The notes: generated by a model not told the origin, from the letters alone. Shown: positions 1 to 9,803, counted from the first letter of the stretch. The stretch: 64,000 nucleotides of DNA from Clostridia bacterium (GCA_017481495.1 JAFUPC010000059.1:1-64000); one strand, 5' to 3'. Program-made: numbers and translations.

Positions 1-812
1 ATGCTTCTTTGCGGAATCGGTTCTTTCAGGTTCAGAACGGTGACCGCTTCCCCTGCGTTCGACTGTTCCAGAAACGCTTTGGGAACAAAGCCGATTCCCA
101 GATTGTTCCTGACCAGCGGCAGAATCTGATCTGCTGTTGCCGCTTCCACACTTGGGAAAAATTGCAGTCCGTGTTTCAGAAATAGATCCGAATAAAACGC
201 ATATGTTTTTGTCTGCTCACCAAGACAGATCACGGGCAGTTCCGCGATTTCCGACAAGCGCATCTCTTTTCCGGCATACTGTGAAAATGCCGTTCCGCAC
301 ACGGCGACCTCACTGAAATTTTTTATGACGGTACATTTTAAGGACTGTGGAATATCCACAGGTGTTGTCACCACAGCAATGTCAACAAGCCCGTTTTTCA
401 AAGCAGATACCGCCTGCGGGGTCGAGTGATTGGAAACACGGATGCGGATCCCCGGATAAAGCTGGCGGTATTCTTTTAAGATCGGGAGCAAAAGACAGTG
501 GAGAGCGACTTCGCTTGCACCGATGGAAACCGTTCCGCTCTGCAAGGTTCTGTTCAATGCCAGTTCTTCCTCACCGGCTTCAATATGTTCAAACGCGATG
601 CGGATGTGTTCAAACAGCTTTTCTCCCTCCGGTGTCAGCTGAACACCTTGGCGGGAGCGGGTAAACAGGATACATCCGAGTTCGTTTTCAAGATTTTTTA
701 TCGTGCGTGTGACGTTCGGCTGGTTGTTCATCAGGACTGCCGCCGCCTGTGTGATGCTGCGATATTTTGCAGTGTAATAAAAAATCCGGTAATAATCATA
801 ACTGATATTCAT
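1..812 (-). CDS. LysR-family transcriptional regulator, C-terminus cut by window edge
   Basis: About 270 residues are visible, beginning MNISYDYYRIFYYTAKYRSI. A winged helix-turn-helix lies at roughly residues 5-60, with the LysR-typical SITQAAAVLMNNQPNVTRTI recognition region, followed by an effector-binding domain from about residue 90. Family members are usually near 295-300 residues, so about 25-30 C-terminal residues are missing beyond base 1. The ATG at 812-810 is preceded by AGGAGGAG at good spacing. It is transcribed away from the small membrane protein and MATE gene, the usual arrangement for a LysR protein that controls its divergent neighbour. That target, and the effector, are inferences. 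Confidence 0.9.
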   Translation of the reverse strand, partial: MNISYDYYRIFYYTAKYRSITQAAAVLMNNQPNVTRTIKNLENELGCILFTRSRQGVQLTPEGEKLFEHIRIAFEHIEAGEEELALNRTLQSGTVSIGASEVALHCLLLPILKEYRQLYPGIRIRVSNHSTPQAVSALKNGLVDIAVVTTPVDIPQSLKCTVIKNFSEVAVCGTAFSQYAGKEMRLSEIAELPVICLGEQTKTYAFYSDLFLKHGLQFFPSVEAATADQILPLVRNNLGIGFVPKAFLEQSNAGEAVTVLNLKEPIPQRS

Positions 813-864
813 GGTTCTCCTCCTGTCATGTCAGAATGATATGAAGTCAATATCAAACATACAT

Positions 865-893
865 TTTACATATGGACGTAAAAGTATTATAAT
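865..893 (+). promoter_or_regulatory. sigma-A-type promoter for the small membrane protein/MATE genes
   Basis: TTTACA (865-870), a 17-base spacer and TATAAT (888-893) lie in the divergent gap next to the LysR gene. This is where a LysR protein would be expected to act. Confidence 0.7.
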
Positions 894-945
894 ATATATG
901 CCGTTGGAAATCAAGATATATTTTGTGAATTACAGGAGGAACGGT

Positions 946-1218
946 ATGTCAATTTTATTGGAATGTCTTACAGTATCAGCATTTTGCCTTGCAATGGCAT
1001 CAAGGGTCATCCATTATGCACAGTACGATGCAGATACAAGCAAAGGTGCAAAGGCCGACAAAACGGAAATTTTTGTCCTGCTTGCGATGGGGGTGGGTTT
1101 CCTTGTCGGAGCGGTCAGAGCGGCGTTCACCGCATCGGATTGGCTCATCATCTTTTACGGACTGGGCGCCATGCTTTCTTATGCCGCCGTGCTGCTTGCT
1201 GTTCCGATGAAGAAATAA
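946..1218 (+). CDS. small hydrophobic membrane protein, 90 aa
   Basis: This short protein was not recognised as a named family. It has three predicted membrane segments: about residues 2-20, 45-62 and 66-86. A charged loop (DADTSKGAKADKTE) sits between the first two, and the protein ends in PMKK. The start at 946 is chosen because TACAGGAGGA lies 5-12 bases upstream; an earlier in-frame ATG at 811 would overlap the LysR start. The MATE gene follows after 22 bases, so the two are probably co-transcribed. Confidence 0.75.
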   Translation: MSILLECLTVSAFCLAMASRVIHYAQYDADTSKGAKADKTEIFVLLAMGVGFLVGAVRAAFTASDWLIIFYGLGAMLSYAAVLLAVPMKK

Positions 1219-1240
1219 CGAAAACGAAAGGAAAAACGAC

Positions 1241-2578
1241 ATGAATCAGGATTTAACGGTTGGAAAACCCGGAACGGTATTGTGGAAATTCTGCTTGCCG
1301 CTGTTCGGAAGCATTCTGTTCCAACAGCTTTACAACATTGCAGACAGCCTTGTCGCAGGAAAATTCATCGGAGAAAATGCGCTTGCCGCTGTCGGGAACA
1401 GTTATGAGATCACCTTGATCTTTCTTGCATTTTCTTTTGGATGCAATATCGGCTGTTCGGTGATCGTATCGCAGTTTTTCGGTGCAAAGGAATACGGAAA
1501 AATGAAAACCGCCGTTTCTACGGCAATGCATTCCAGCGCGGTCGTCTGCGCCGTTCTGATGGGAATCGGACTGCTCTTCTGCGACCCGCTGCTCAGACTC
1601 ATCCATACACCGCAGGAATTGCTGGCGGATTCCAAGCTGTACCTTGATATTTATATCTGGGGACTTCCGTTTGTATTCTTTTATAATATTGCGACCGGTG
1701 TTTTTTCGGCACTCGGGGATTCCGGAACGCCGTTTATTTTTTTGGCGATCTCGTCGCTTGCGAATATCGGCATGGATATTCTGTTTGTCACGGCATTGGA
1801 TATGGGGGTAGCGGGTGTCGCCTGGGCAACGTTCTTATGTCAGGGTGTCAGCTGTCTGCTTGCGGTTTTCGTTGTGTTCCGGCGGCTTGGAAAAATGAAA
1901 ACGGAGAAGCATATTCCGGTTTTTTCAGGTCAGATACTGAAAAAGTTTGCCGCGGTTGCAGTACCGAGCATTCTCCAACAGAGCTTCATTTCGGTCGGAA
2001 ATATCGTCATTCAGGGTGTGATCAATCCCTTCGGTTCTGGCGTGATCGCGGGATATGCCGCATCCGTAAAGCTGAACAATCTGGTCATTACATCCTTTAC
2101 GACGCTTGGAAACGGCATTTCCAATTATACCGCGCAGAATATCGGTGCGCAGAAACCGGAGAGGGTCAGAAGCGGTTTCCGTGCGGGACTGCGGCTTGTA
2201 TGGATGCTTTCCGTACCGCTTGTACTGCTGTATTTCTTTGCTGGAAAATGGCTATTGTATTTCTTTATTGATGAGCCGACCGCGCTGGCACTGCAAACAG
2301 GCATCCGGTATCTGCGGATCCTGTCCCCGTTCTATTTTGTGATCTCCGCGAAACTGGTCGCGGACGGTATCCTGCGCGGCGCGGGAATGATGAAACAATT
2401 TATGATCGCAACATTCACCGATCTGATCCTCCGTGTGGTTCTTGCCGTTGTTTTATCTGCAACGGTCTTGGGCGCGACGGGAATCTGGTGTGCGTGGCCG
2501 ATCGGTTGGTCTGTCGCGGCGGTTCTGTCGATTCTGTTTTACCGTTCCGGAAAGTGGAAAGCGGTTCCGGCGGAATAA
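1241..2578 (+). CDS. MATE-family multidrug/cation antiporter
   Basis: This 445-residue integral membrane protein has about 12 hydrophobic segments and the duplicated six-helix layout of MATE exporters. Recognisable stretches include KFCLPLFGSILFQQLYNIAD at the N-terminus and GALGDSGTP-like GVFSALGDSGTP in the first half. MATE proteins expel drugs or organic cations in exchange for Na+ or H+. Length matches the family (440-460). It begins 22 bases after the small membrane protein with an AAAGGAAAAACG ribosome binding site. Its substrate cannot be told from sequence; control by the divergent LysR protein is an inference. Confidence 0.92.
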   Translation: MNQDLTVGKPGTVLWKFCLPLFGSILFQQLYNIADSLVAGKFIGENALAAVGNSYEITLIFLAFSFGCNIGCSVIVSQFFGAKEYGKMKTAVSTAMHSSAVVCAVLMGIGLLFCDPLLRLIHTPQELLADSKLYLDIYIWGLPFVFFYNIATGVFSALGDSGTPFIFLAISSLANIGMDILFVTALDMGVAGVAWATFLCQGVSCLLAVFVVFRRLGKMKTEKHIPVFSGQILKKFAAVAVPSILQQSFISVGNIVIQGVINPFGSGVIAGYAASVKLNNLVITSFTTLGNGISNYTAQNIGAQKPERVRSGFRAGLRLVWMLSVPLVLLYFFAGKWLLYFFIDEPTALALQTGIRYLRILSPFYFVISAKLVADGILRGAGMMKQFMIATFTDLILRVVLAVVLSATVLGATGIWCAWPIGWSVAAVLSILFYRSGKWKAVPAE

Positions 2579-2729
2579 AAATACATTCATTCTCCCGGTG
2601 TTGTGCCCGGGATACAAAAAGGGAACGCATCTGTCACCTGAAAACACACGGCGGCGGATACGCTCCCATTCATATTTTATATGAGGATGCGATTTTTATA
2701 TGTTTTTGGGATATCGGAAATGTCCGTGA

Positions 2730-5189
2730 TTATTCTTCAATGGGGTACTCCGTCAAAAGCACATTGACCCAATCGCCGCCCTCATCTGCGAGGTAATACG
2801 TATCAACAGAATACGGCGTGATGTCGGTTTCCAGAGTCTTGGGCAGAACGGGGCCGTCCACCTTGACGTGTGCACCTTTGCCGTCGGTTTCGTAGATGCG
2901 GACGACAAGACCGTGTCCATCCTCGGCGCGCTTGAGTGCGGAAACGACAACATTGTCACAGTCGGCGGCAAGACCTGTATAAACTTTGTCGGAAAGCTTG
3001 CCGGGGTGCCAGTTTTCGATGATGTTCGTGCAGGGCTTGTTGAGCAGCTTTGCGGTCTTGATGACGTCGGCATTGGAGGTGTACGGCATCAGCGTGTAGA
3101 AAAATTCGCGTTCACCCTGGTCGGTGAATTCGCTTTCCTCTGTTCTGGGGCCGCCATGGTCGCCGTAGATGGGGCTTCTAACCACGGTGTGGTACAGCGT
3201 GCCATCCTTGACGGATGCGGAATAGGTATCGCTGTTGCAGATGGCATATCCGCCGTTGTCGCCCTTGACGGCAAACCAGGTCAGACCCGGTTCTTCCTCA
3301 CCGTCTGCCGGGCGTTCGATGACGCCGAACGGGATCTCGTAATACGCCTTGGGGTTTTCCACAGCCATCGGCCATGCAAGCTTCAGCATCTTGAACTTTT
3401 CGTGCCAGTCGAGCTTTGCACGGACCTCCAGCTTGTCACTGCCGGCGGAAAGGGAGAAGTACTGCGTCAGCGTGGAGTCATTGTAGCGGGAAACGACCTT
3501 GACAGTTGCGCGGACGGGGCCGTTTTCGAGCATCGTCACCTCGGCATCAGAGAAGCGTGCCATTTCATCGGTGAAGAAGTTCTTTGCATGGCTCCAGGTG
3601 TCGTGATAATATTCGTCGATGACGGTCGGGACAGCGGCGCGGCCGGAGATGATCTCTTTTCCGGTCTGCTTGTTGACAAAAGAAGTGATGTAGCCTGAGT
3701 ACAGCTCAAACTGAATGCGCCAGAATTCGTTTTCGAGAACCGTGCCCTCATGGCAGTTTGCGGTTCTGTGACCCGTGAATTCCGTCACCTTTGCGGTGCT
3801 CTCCGGCTTGACGTAATCCTCTGCGGGATTCATGTCAACGCCCTGCAGATAGTAAACGGCGTAGCCCATTGCCGGAATCGTTGCACGGAACGCGATGTCA
3901 TCGCGCCAGTAGCATTCGAGCGTAGAAGAATGGACGAGTTGCCAGACAACGGGATTGCCGTCCGCATCGGTCACACCGGTCGCCTTTTTGTTGACCTGAA
4001 CGAAGGTCTCCACGGGGAATGCGTGCGGGTTGAAGACAAAGACCGGAATGCCCTTTTCTCTGTCGCCGGAGGTATCGACTGCCCAGGAAACGGTCTGGAG
4101 TGCATTGTTCTCGGCGACAGCGGCAGTCTCCTGCGCCATGCCATACAGATATGCCGCATCGTCGTAGACCTCGCGGATGGAACAGCCGTCCATCGAGTCG
4201 TGGAAATGCATAAAGGAGACATTTCTCCACGCATCGGCGAACTTTTCGGTCGGATATTTTTTATTGCACAGCTTGCCCGCGAGAACGGTATAGGCTTCTG
4301 CTGCGGTCAGATTGCATTCGGAGCGGCGGATGCCGTTCTTGATCTTCGATACGGTCGCATAACAGCCTGCCGCGTGGTGCTGTAAATCGTCATGGTATTC
4401 GGGAATCTCGTAACCGTCCTCGCGGATGCGGTCGTAGAAATCCACAAGGTTGGAGAAATGCACCTCGCATTCGGGATGCGCTTCTTTGTATGCGTTGAGC
4501 AGTTCAATGTGACGGATGGTCGGGCCGCCGCCGTGGTTGCCGACACCGTAGAACAGCGGGATGCAGTCAAGGTCGGTCTTCGATGTTTCGTTCAGATGCG
4601 CGATGCGGTTGTCAAGCTCCTCGGGGGTGTTGAAGCGCGCGCAGTACGGGTCGAGAATGCGGTACGTCAGCACCGATGAGCCGTCCGGGGAGACCCAGTG
4701 GAACACATCGGAATCCATCGGCTTCTCCGTGGGCGATGGACGCATGAACAGATACTGGTTCATGCCGCTCTTGCGGAGAATCTGCGGCAGCATCAGGTTG
4801 TGGCCGAACGAGTCGACGTTGTAGCCGACCTTTGCTGTGACACCGAGCTTTTCCTTGAAATACCGCTGTGCGTAGAGGGACTGTCTTGCAAAGCCCTCAC
4901 CGGAGGGCAGATTGCAGTCCGGCTGAACGTGCCAGCCGCCGACGACAACGAAACGGCCTTCCCTGATACGTTCCTTTATCTCCTCGAACATCTCCTCGTC
5001 AAATTCCTCAATCCAGCGGTACACGGATGCGGAGGAGCAGACGAACTTGAAGTCCGGGAATTCCTTCATGCGGTCAAGCGCGGAGCGGACAGTCGCCTTT
5101 GCTTCAGCGGAACCCTCCTGCCATCTCCACTGCCAGACAGGGTCGAGGTGGGCGTTGCCCACGCAGTAAAATTGTTTTTTCGGTTTCAT
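2730..5189 (-). CDS. alpha-mannosidase, glycoside hydrolase family 38
   Basis: This 819-residue protein hydrolyses alpha-mannosides with retention. The GH38 zinc-binding motif NAHLDPVWQW is at residues 12-21 (His14, Asp16), and the nucleophile region GYNVDSFGHN lies near residue 125. The C-terminal half carries the beta-sandwich domains typical of the family, and the length agrees. There is no signal peptide, so it should act in the cytoplasm on imported oligosaccharides. It starts 12 bases after the alpha-fucosidase gene and shares its promoter. The pair suggests breakdown of fucosylated mannose-containing glycans. Confidence 0.95.
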   Translation of the reverse strand: MKPKKQFYCVGNAHLDPVWQWRWQEGSAEAKATVRSALDRMKEFPDFKFVCSSASVYRWIEEFDEEMFEEIKERIREGRFVVVGGWHVQPDCNLPSGEGFARQSLYAQRYFKEKLGVTAKVGYNVDSFGHNLMLPQILRKSGMNQYLFMRPSPTEKPMDSDVFHWVSPDGSSVLTYRILDPYCARFNTPEELDNRIAHLNETSKTDLDCIPLFYGVGNHGGGPTIRHIELLNAYKEAHPECEVHFSNLVDFYDRIREDGYEIPEYHDDLQHHAAGCYATVSKIKNGIRRSECNLTAAEAYTVLAGKLCNKKYPTEKFADAWRNVSFMHFHDSMDGCSIREVYDDAAYLYGMAQETAAVAENNALQTVSWAVDTSGDREKGIPVFVFNPHAFPVETFVQVNKKATGVTDADGNPVVWQLVHSSTLECYWRDDIAFRATIPAMGYAVYYLQGVDMNPAEDYVKPESTAKVTEFTGHRTANCHEGTVLENEFWRIQFELYSGYITSFVNKQTGKEIISGRAAVPTVIDEYYHDTWSHAKNFFTDEMARFSDAEVTMLENGPVRATVKVVSRYNDSTLTQYFSLSAGSDKLEVRAKLDWHEKFKMLKLAWPMAVENPKAYYEIPFGVIERPADGEEEPGLTWFAVKGDNGGYAICNSDTYSASVKDGTLYHTVVRSPIYGDHGGPRTEESEFTDQGEREFFYTLMPYTSNADVIKTAKLLNKPCTNIIENWHPGKLSDKVYTGLAADCDNVVVSALKRAEDGHGLVVRIYETDGKGAHVKVDGPVLPKTLETDITPYSVDTYYLADEGGDWVNVLLTEYPIEE

Positions 5190-5201
5190 TGGGGTATCTC
5201 C

Positions 5202-6572
5202 TTATTTTTTGTAGACAATGATCGGTTTCAGTTCCACCGTGTCGCGTGCGGAGAGAATCTGAATTTCCACCGCATCGGTCGTGACGTTCCCCACAGGGCA
5301 GATCTTGCGGTTGCCGACGGTGTAGCCGTTGTAAATGATGTCCGTACAATAACGGTTCCAGGCGGTATCTGCGCGGCCGTTTTTCAAGATGCGGAATAGC
5401 TCCACCCGCTGACCTGCGGCGATGTTTTCTGCAAGCTCGATGTACGCAAGCGAAACGGGTTCGGAGAACGACAGCCGGATGCGGCGCTGGGTCGTGCCGG
5501 CGACGGGAAGCTCCTCCATTGTGTACGGAATCTGCTTGTGCGCGCCGAATGCGTCGTTCAGCGCTTCACCGAACTCGCGGAGGCGTGCGATGTCCGCGGA
5601 GTCAAAGCGGCCGGAGGGCATCGGGGGGATGTTCAGATTGAACGACGTGTTGTTGCCGCAGGAATTGAGATAGGTCTTCATGAGCCGTTCAACGGAATGC
5701 GGCTGTTCGTTTTTGTGATAGAACCAGCCGGGACGGATGGACATATCAATTTCCGCGCCGCAGAATGCAAAACCGTGTGCATACTGGATGATGCTTGTAT
5801 CTCCACAGCACTCATCGGAATTGTACATAAACGAAAGGTCTCCCGCCATCGGGCCGTCGGAGCCCTGTTTTTCCGCGCGGTAGCACATCTCGTGCGGGAT
5901 GACTGCCCATTCCGCACGGCGGGAGGTACCCGCTTCGTTGCCGCACCAGCGCACGTCCGGACCGTAGTCGCTGAACATGAACGCACCCGGCTGCAGTCTG
6001 CGCACGGTTTCGATGTAGCGCGGGAAATCGTAGACCTGCTTTTTGCCGTTCGGTCCCTCCCCGCACGCGCCGTCAAACCAGACCATGAAAATATCGCCGT
6101 AATTGGTCAGAAGCTCTGTCAGCTGGGCGCAGTAGAAGTCGTTATAGGCATCCGTGCCGTAAACCGATGCGTTTCTGTCCCATGGGGAGAGGTAAACGCC
6201 GAACTTGATCCCACCGCGGCGGCAGGCTTCGGCGCATTCGCGTACCACGTCGCCCCTGCCGTTTTTCCACGGACTCTTTTTGACGGAATGCGCGGTCGTC
6301 TCCGTCTGCCACAGGCAGAAGCCGTCATGATGCTTTGCCGTCAGGATGATGCCTTTCATACCGGCACTCTTGACCGCCGCGACCCATTCGTCGCAGTCGA
6401 GGTCATACGGGTTGAAGATCGTTTCATCCTCATTGCCCAGACCCCATTCGAGATCGGTATAAGTGTTGACCGTGAAATGGACGAATGCGTAGAATTGCAT
6501 CTCATACCATGCAAGCTGTCTCGCGTTCGGAATGACGTGCGCGGCAGACTGTAAGAAGGATTGGTATTCCAT
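5202..6572 (-). CDS. alpha-L-fucosidase, glycoside hydrolase family 29
   Basis: This 456-residue enzyme removes alpha-linked L-fucose. GH29 hallmarks are the N-terminal HFTVNTYTDLEWG segment, AKHHDGFCLW, and the catalytic nucleophile in FMVWFDGACG. The C-terminal part is a small beta-sandwich (about residues 350-456). No signal peptide is present, so it acts inside the cell like the adjoining alpha-mannosidase. It is the first gene of the two-gene unit. The acid/base residue varies in GH29 and was not assigned here. Confidence 0.93.
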   Translation of the reverse strand: MEYQSFLQSAAHVIPNARQLAWYEMQFYAFVHFTVNTYTDLEWGLGNEDETIFNPYDLDCDEWVAAVKSAGMKGIILTAKHHDGFCLWQTETTAHSVKKSPWKNGRGDVVRECAEACRRGGIKFGVYLSPWDRNASVYGTDAYNDFYCAQLTELLTNYGDIFMVWFDGACGEGPNGKKQVYDFPRYIETVRRLQPGAFMFSDYGPDVRWCGNEAGTSRRAEWAVIPHEMCYRAEKQGSDGPMAGDLSFMYNSDECCGDTSIIQYAHGFAFCGAEIDMSIRPGWFYHKNEQPHSVERLMKTYLNSCGNNTSFNLNIPPMPSGRFDSADIARLREFGEALNDAFGAHKQIPYTMEELPVAGTTQRRIRLSFSEPVSLAYIELAENIAAGQRVELFRILKNGRADTAWNRYCTDIIYNGYTVGNRKICPVGNVTTDAVEIQILSARDTVELKPIIVYKK

Positions 6573-6609
6573 CGGTATATCACTCCTTTTTCCGGAATTC
6601 CATGATAAC

Positions 6610-6638
6610 AGTATACCATATTCCAGGCGTTCTGTAAA
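6610..6638 (-). promoter_or_regulatory. promoter of the fucosidase/mannosidase operon
   Basis: On the minus strand TTTACA (6638-6633), a 17-base spacer and TATACT (6615-6610) lie about 40 bases upstream of the fucosidase ATG. This separates the glycosidase pair from the upstream YitT-like gene. Confidence 0.75.
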
Positions 6639-6656
6639 TAGGATTTTTTACGGAAT

Positions 6657-7340
6657 TTATTGTTTTTTCAACGGCAGTTTTTTGATCAGTCCGATGATCT
6701 GCACGGACGGATTTTTCAGTGACAGTTTCTCAATCAGTCCGATAATCTGTCCTGACAGGATGACACTTAACAGGGAAAACACCAGCTTCCGGGGCGGCAG
6801 GTAAGTGATCGACAGTCCGAGAACGACAAAGTCACTCGCCAGATATACCCACCGGATGCCGACGGAAAAGACCTTTGACAGGCTCATTGCCAATGCATCA
6901 TCTCCGCCCGGCGCGCCGCCGACCCGGACACAGATGCCCGCGCCCACACCGATAAACAGCGCTCCGGCAAGCGCGGCGATGAGCGGGTGGTCAGATAACG
7001 ACGGAAAAAGCGGTTCCATCTGTTCAATGAGCGCGTAAAAAACGGAAAATCCGATACCGGATACAACGGAATATCCGATGAATGTCCCGCCGAGCACCCG
7101 CCAGCCGAGCAGATAGCACAGCGCATTCATAACGAACGATGTCACGGACGGGGAGATGCCGAAGTGATGGTCAAGAAGTAAGGTCAGACCGAGTACCCCG
7201 CCTTCGGTCACGCCGGAAAAGGAATGGATGTGGTAAAGACCGAATGCCTGGATGGCACAACCGACAAGGAGCAGAAGACAGGGGCGGAGGTGTTTTGCTA
7301 TCTTGGGAAGTTTTGTTATTTGTGGGTGTTTGGTTATCAT
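6657..7340 (-). CDS. YitT/DUF161-type membrane protein with duplicated C-terminal tail
   Basis: About 227 residues with five to six membrane segments. The family signature is visible in SGVTEGGVLGLTLLLDHHFG and VGGAPGGDDALAMSL. The start at 7340 is preferred because its ATG overlaps the TGA of the upstream oxidoreductase gene (ATGA), implying translational coupling; an in-frame start at 7376 would overlap further. The last 35 residues are odd: GQIIGLIEKLSLKNPS is followed by VQIIGLIKKLPLKKQ, a short tandem duplication also visible in the DNA. Function of the family is poorly known; membrane transport is assumed. Confidence 0.8.
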   Translation of the reverse strand: MITKHPQITKLPKIAKHLRPCLLLLVGCAIQAFGLYHIHSFSGVTEGGVLGLTLLLDHHFGISPSVTSFVMNALCYLLGWRVLGGTFIGYSVVSGIGFSVFYALIEQMEPLFPSLSDHPLIAALAGALFIGVGAGICVRVGGAPGGDDALAMSLSKVFSVGIRWVYLASDFVVLGLSITYLPPRKLVFSLLSVILSGQIIGLIEKLSLKNPSVQIIGLIKKLPLKKQ

Positions 7341-8620
7341 AAATCGGCGAAAATTGGGGTCAGGAGATCGTCGCAAATCTCGTCAAGACAATATTTCCCC
7401 CGTGTCACCGGCTCCCGGTGCAGCCACCTTCCGCGTGTGAAATCCGGAACGTCGACCGGTGCGCCGCCGTGGGCGATGGAAGTTTCCGACAGCGGGCCGA
7501 TCGCCATCCAGGAAACGGTGTCGTAGGCATCAATGGGGGTGTTCTCGCCCCGTTTGACAGCTTCGACGAACGCGCGGCAGACCAGCCAGTCGATGCCGCC
7601 GTGACCGCCGCGGGATTCGGACTGCGCGTATTCCCTGTGAAGCGGATGATCGTACTTCTCAAAGAATTCCGGCTCGTTTGCGGACATCGTTTCCGCCATG
7701 CCGTCAAGGAATACGGTGCGCGTATCCTCGGTACACATTCCCTTTGTGCCGCGGACGGTAAATCCCCGGCTGTAAAAGGGGCGCGGAAGCGTGGTGTCCA
7801 GGCGCAGATGTACAGTTTCCCCGTTTGCACAGGTGATGATGGTGTCGATGATGTCGCCACACTTGATGTCCATGCCGTGATACGGAGAGGATGTGTCTTT
7901 CCCTGCAATGGCGGCGGCCATGCCGCGGCTTTTCGATGCAAAGGAAGAAAGTGTCAGCATCCGGTTGCCGCGGTTGATGGTAAGCACCTTGGCAATCGGT
8001 CCGAAGTCGTGGGTCGGGTAAAAGTGGAAATTGCGCTTCTCCATGGATTCCAGACGGAAGTTCGGAACGCCGGGTTCCACTTCCAGCGGTTTTCCTTCAG
8101 GAGCGGTGTCCGGCAGGAACACGTGGCGGCAGTTGTGCATATAACCGCCGTCGCAGTGAACCACCTCACCGAACAGTCCCTCCTTTACCATGCGCAGTGC
8201 CATCATTTCCCGCCGCCCGTAGCAGCAGTTTTCCAGCATCATCAGCGGGACGCCCGTTTCTTCATACGCGCGGATGAGATCCCAGCATTCTGCGATGTCA
8301 TAGGAGCATCCGACTTCAATGGCGCAGTATTTGCCTGCGTACAGGGTCTTTGCCGCCATCTCCGCGCGATTTTCCCATCCATTCATATAAAAGACCGCAT
8401 CAATGTCGGGGTCGGAGAGGATTTCCGTGTAATCGGTCGTCATGTGCGGTGCGGGGCGGCCGGCGGAAACGAGAATGTCCGCGGCTTTCTGCATCCGCTC
8501 CTCGGAGAGATCACAGACGGTCTTTACGTTCACGTCGCGCATCTTTGCCAGACACTCCTGTAAAATGCTCTGCCCGCGTGCGCCGGTGCCGACATATCCA
8601 ATGGTAATTGACTGTTTCAT
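7337..8620 (-). CDS. Gfo/Idh/MocA-family NAD(P)-dependent oxidoreductase
   Basis: This 427-residue protein starts with a Rossmann dinucleotide-binding fold (IGYVGTGARGQSI, residues 6-18). The family's NGWENRAEMAAKTLYAGKY/AIEVGC segment and a C-terminal substrate domain follow. Such enzymes oxidise or epimerise sugars, sugar acids or inositols. Its gene begins 18 bases after the PotD-like lipoprotein gene and overlaps the YitT-like gene by four bases, so the three form one transcription unit. The substrate is not identifiable; proximity to the glycosidases suggests sugar catabolism. Confidence 0.9.
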   Translation of the reverse strand: MKQSITIGYVGTGARGQSILQECLAKMRDVNVKTVCDLSEERMQKAADILVSAGRPAPHMTTDYTEILSDPDIDAVFYMNGWENRAEMAAKTLYAGKYCAIEVGCSYDIAECWDLIRAYEETGVPLMMLENCCYGRREMMALRMVKEGLFGEVVHCDGGYMHNCRHVFLPDTAPEGKPLEVEPGVPNFRLESMEKRNFHFYPTHDFGPIAKVLTINRGNRMLTLSSFASKSRGMAAAIAGKDTSSPYHGMDIKCGDIIDTIITCANGETVHLRLDTTLPRPFYSRGFTVRGTKGMCTEDTRTVFLDGMAETMSANEPEFFEKYDHPLHREYAQSESRGGHGGIDWLVCRAFVEAVKRGENTPIDAYDTVSWMAIGPLSETSIAHGGAPVDVPDFTRGRWLHREPVTRGKYCLDEICDDLLTPIFADL

Positions 8621-8638
8621 GTGGGAAACTCTCCTCCT

Positions 8639-9709
8639 TTATTCGCACAGACCGCGGAACGTCGTCCAGATTTCCAGATGCTGGTCTGCCGTCGTGTCGG
8701 AAACGGTCTGAATCATTTCCATGTCGGCACTTTCAATATCTGCGGGGAGCGTCAGTGCCGCGCGCATCTCCTCCGAAAGATACTCCTCCGATGCGGAAGA
8801 CGTGCAGAAGTAGCCGAGATATTCAAAGCAGTCCGCACCGCGCTGGGCATCGAGAATATAATTGATAAATTTGTGTGCCGCATCCGCATTGGGTGCGTTC
8901 TTCGGAACAAACATCGCCATGATGCCAAATCCGATACCCTCCTCTGGATAAACGACGGACAGCGTGGGGTCTGCCATGACCGCCATCGTGACCTGGGAGG
9001 TGTACATGACCGCTGCATCGATCTCACCGGAGATCAGGTCGTCCTGGATATAGTCGTCCTTGATGAGACGGATGTTGGGTGCAAGGTCATAAAGCAGCTC
9101 GCCTGCCGCCCGGATTTCCTCCGCATTTTCGGTATTGTAGGAAGAACCGAGAATCTTCAATGCCATGCCGTTGACCACGCGGTAATTGCCGATGATGCCG
9201 ACCCGTCCCGCAAGAGAAGCGTCCCAGAGATCGGCATAGCCTTTGATTTCCGTATCCACGGCATCCGGACGGTAGACAATGGTCTGCACACCCGCACCAA
9301 ACGGAACGGTATAGGTGTCGTCGGGGTCATAGAACTGTCCCTGATAGAGAGGATTGACGTTTCCGATGTTGGAGATCATCGATTTGTCAAGCGGCGCGAC
9401 CAGACCCTCTGCAATAGCGGCTTCGATGATGTAGTCGTCCGCTAAAATGAGGTCATATTCGCCGCCGTCTGCGGCTTCGAGCTTGGACAGCATGGTCTCG
9501 TTGTAGTCAAAGTTGACGTAATTGATACGGATGCCCGTTTCCTCCTCAAACCCATCGAGAATTTCGTCCGGGAACATTCCTTCCCAGGTATAAAGATTGA
9601 GGACTTCGCCGCTTTCACTTCCGCCGGAGCAGGCACAAAGAAGAACCGGGAGCGCCGCGGTCAGTGCGGCTGCTGTGAGAAACAAAGTGCGTTTGGGATT
9701 ATATTTCAT
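8639..9709 (-). CDS. PotD-like extracellular solute-binding lipoprotein
   Basis: This 356-residue protein has a signal peptide ending in a lipobox (LLCAC, Cys near residue 27). The mature part resembles polyamine-binding proteins: VLNLYTWEGMFPDEILDGFE, YDLILADDYIIEA, DDYIQDDLISGEIDAAVMY. In this family the protein delivers spermidine/putrescine or similar small solutes to a PotABC importer. The permease and ATPase genes are absent here; the partners must be elsewhere or lost. It is the first gene of the operon with the Gfo/Idh oxidoreductase. The ligand could be something other than a polyamine. Confidence 0.88.
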   Translation of the reverse strand: MKYNPKRTLFLTAAALTAALPVLLCACSGGSESGEVLNLYTWEGMFPDEILDGFEEETGIRINYVNFDYNETMLSKLEAADGGEYDLILADDYIIEAAIAEGLVAPLDKSMISNIGNVNPLYQGQFYDPDDTYTVPFGAGVQTIVYRPDAVDTEIKGYADLWDASLAGRVGIIGNYRVVNGMALKILGSSYNTENAEEIRAAGELLYDLAPNIRLIKDDYIQDDLISGEIDAAVMYTSQVTMAVMADPTLSVVYPEEGIGFGIMAMFVPKNAPNADAAHKFINYILDAQRGADCFEYLGYFCTSSASEEYLSEEMRAALTLPADIESADMEMIQTVSDTTADQHLEIWTTFRGLCE

Positions 9710-9774
9710 GGTGATGTTTTTTTCCTTTCATATAAGAGATACCGGCAGGATGAAGATGCCGTATCATTATATTT

Positions 9775-9803
9775 AGTATACCACAAAACAAGGGGTTATG
9801 CAA
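9775..9803 (-). promoter_or_regulatory. promoter of the PotD-like/oxidoreductase operon
   Basis: On the minus strand TTGCAT (9803-9798), 17-base spacer, TATACT (9780-9775), about 65 bases upstream of the lipoprotein start. Confidence 0.72.
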
